Shown here one piece after another: positions 6,345 to 7,041 of a stretch of 7,041 nt of DNA. Position 1 is the first letter of the stretch. Every line of letters starts with the position of its first letter. A model generated the notes under the pieces. That model was not told the DNA's origin. It did no database searches and was given only the letters and a program-made list of their open reading frames with translations. A program made the translations under genes and the position numbers. Source of the stretch: Verrucomicrobiales bacterium (GTDB taxonomy: Bacteria > Verrucomicrobiota > Verrucomicrobiae > Limisphaerales > UBA9464); the NCBI GenBank assembly GCA_005789375.1, contig SXXZ01000049.1, forward strand, positions 1-7,041, given 5' to 3'.

Positions 6345-7041
6345 CTAGAGCAACCGACCCTGGCCGGTTCGAGCCATGGTAAGCCCCAGCTTGCGGTAGG
6401 CCTTTTCGGTGCAAATACGGCCTTGAGGAGTGCGCTGGATATAGCCTTCGAGAATCAGGTAAGGTTCATACACCTCTTCGATCGTGTCAGGCTCTTCACC
6501 GACCGCCACCGCCAAAGAACTCACCCCGACAGGGCCGCCGGCAAACTTCACAATCACCGACTCGAGGATGCGCGTGTCCATCTCGTCGAGACCGTCCTTG
6601 TCGATCTCCAAGATCTCGAGGGCCTTGTTGGCAATCTCTTCGGTGATCCGACCATCGGCGCGGACCTGCGCATAATCACGCACCCGTCGCAGCAGGTTCC
6701 CCGCAATACGAGGCGTGCCCCGGCTGCGGCGGGCAATCTCCATGGCACCCTGTGGCTCGGTGTCCACGCGCATTAAGCCAGCACACCGTTGCACAATTCC
6801 CTGCAACTGTTCGGCCGTGTAGTAGTCGAGCCGTTCCCGAATGCCGAAGCGGGTCAGGAGCGGGGCACTGAGCAGGCCACTGCGCGTGGTGGCTCCGATC
6901 AGCGTGAAGCGCGGGAGGCTCAAGCGAACGCTGCGGGCGTTGGGCCCTTGGTCGATGATGATGTCGAGTTTGAAGTCCTCCATCGCCGGATAAAGGTACT
7001 CCTCGATGGTCTTCTGAAGACGATGAATCTCATCAATGAAG
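6345..7041 (-). CDS. ruvB: Holliday junction branch migration ATPase RuvB, C-terminal two thirds
   Basis: The frame runs in from the right edge and ends at a TAG (6345-6347), giving 231 residues of a protein normally about 340 long. Roughly 105-110 N-terminal residues, including the Walker A loop, are outside. The first visible residues are FIDEIHRL (Walker B, DEIH), then [15 protein letters not shown], sensor 1 LIGATTR, the TRFGI segment with the arginine finger, sensor 2 RGTPRIA, and the winged-helix DNA-binding domain with [35 protein letters not shown]. An internal ATG at 6981-6983 is not the start, because the preceding codons are conserved RuvB sequence. RuvB forms hexameric rings on DNA flanking RuvA and drives branch migration in recombinational repair. 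ruvA and ruvC are not in the window. No missing or altered key residue is seen in the visible part. Confidence 0.97.
   Translation of the reverse strand, partial: FIDEIHRLQKTIEEYLYPAMEDFKLDIIIDQGPNARSVRLSLPRFTLIGATTRSGLLSAPLLTRFGIRERLDYYTAEQLQGIVQRCAGLMRVDTEPQGAMEIARRSRGTPRIAGNLLRRVRDYAQVRADGRITEEIANKALEILEIDKDGLDEMDTRILESVIVKFAGGPVGVSSLAVAVGEEPDTIEEVYEPYLILEGYIQRTPQGRICTEKAYRKLGLTMARTGQGRLL

Noticed and set aside
1..7041. CRISPR arrays, tRNA or rRNA genes, insertion sequences, toxin-antitoxin or defence gene pairs
   Set aside because: No regularly spaced repeats, no RNA gene signatures and no transposase, nuclease or small paired genes were seen on either strand.

Overview
The window is GC-rich, tightly packed bacterial chromosomal DNA carrying six protein genes, two of them cut by the window edges. 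No rRNA, tRNA, CRISPR array, transposase, phage or plasmid gene is visible. The gene set and the look of the helicase C-terminus (a 'GLAIAAALED' type block), the DapA-like protein with an NMDTGY motif and the DUF3616 protein suggest a member of the Verrucomicrobiota or a relative in the PVC group. That placement rests on family recall, not on a search, and is tentative.

Left half, plus strand (1-3909): the C-terminal part of a probable superfamily 2 helicase, then a DapA/NanA-superfamily aldolase-like protein 32 nt downstream, then a radical SAM protein of the B12-binding/DUF4080 type only 10 nt further on. Spacing and shared direction suggest one transcript, at least for the last two. No shared pathway is obvious.

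Right half: mqnC, on the minus strand (3964-5166), encodes a radical SAM enzyme of the futalosine route to menaquinone, so the organism probably respires with menaquinone made that way. It converges on the DUF4080 gene and shares a 116-bp divergent upstream region with a secreted DUF3616 protein on the plus strand (5283-6278). That gene converges on the 3' part of ruvB, the Holliday junction branch migration motor, on the minus strand (6345 to beyond the right edge). The two convergent gaps, 54 and 66 nt, hold small hairpins that may act as terminators.

No new multi-gene system is evident. The most unusual signal is inside genes. Both radical SAM genes carry in-frame stretches (about 50 and 36 codons) that look like insertions relative to their families. 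Both inserts contain inverted repeats, and they share a similar short motif in the same orientation to the host gene. This would fit small palindromic elements that spread within coding sequences, but it needs a genome-wide repeat search to confirm.
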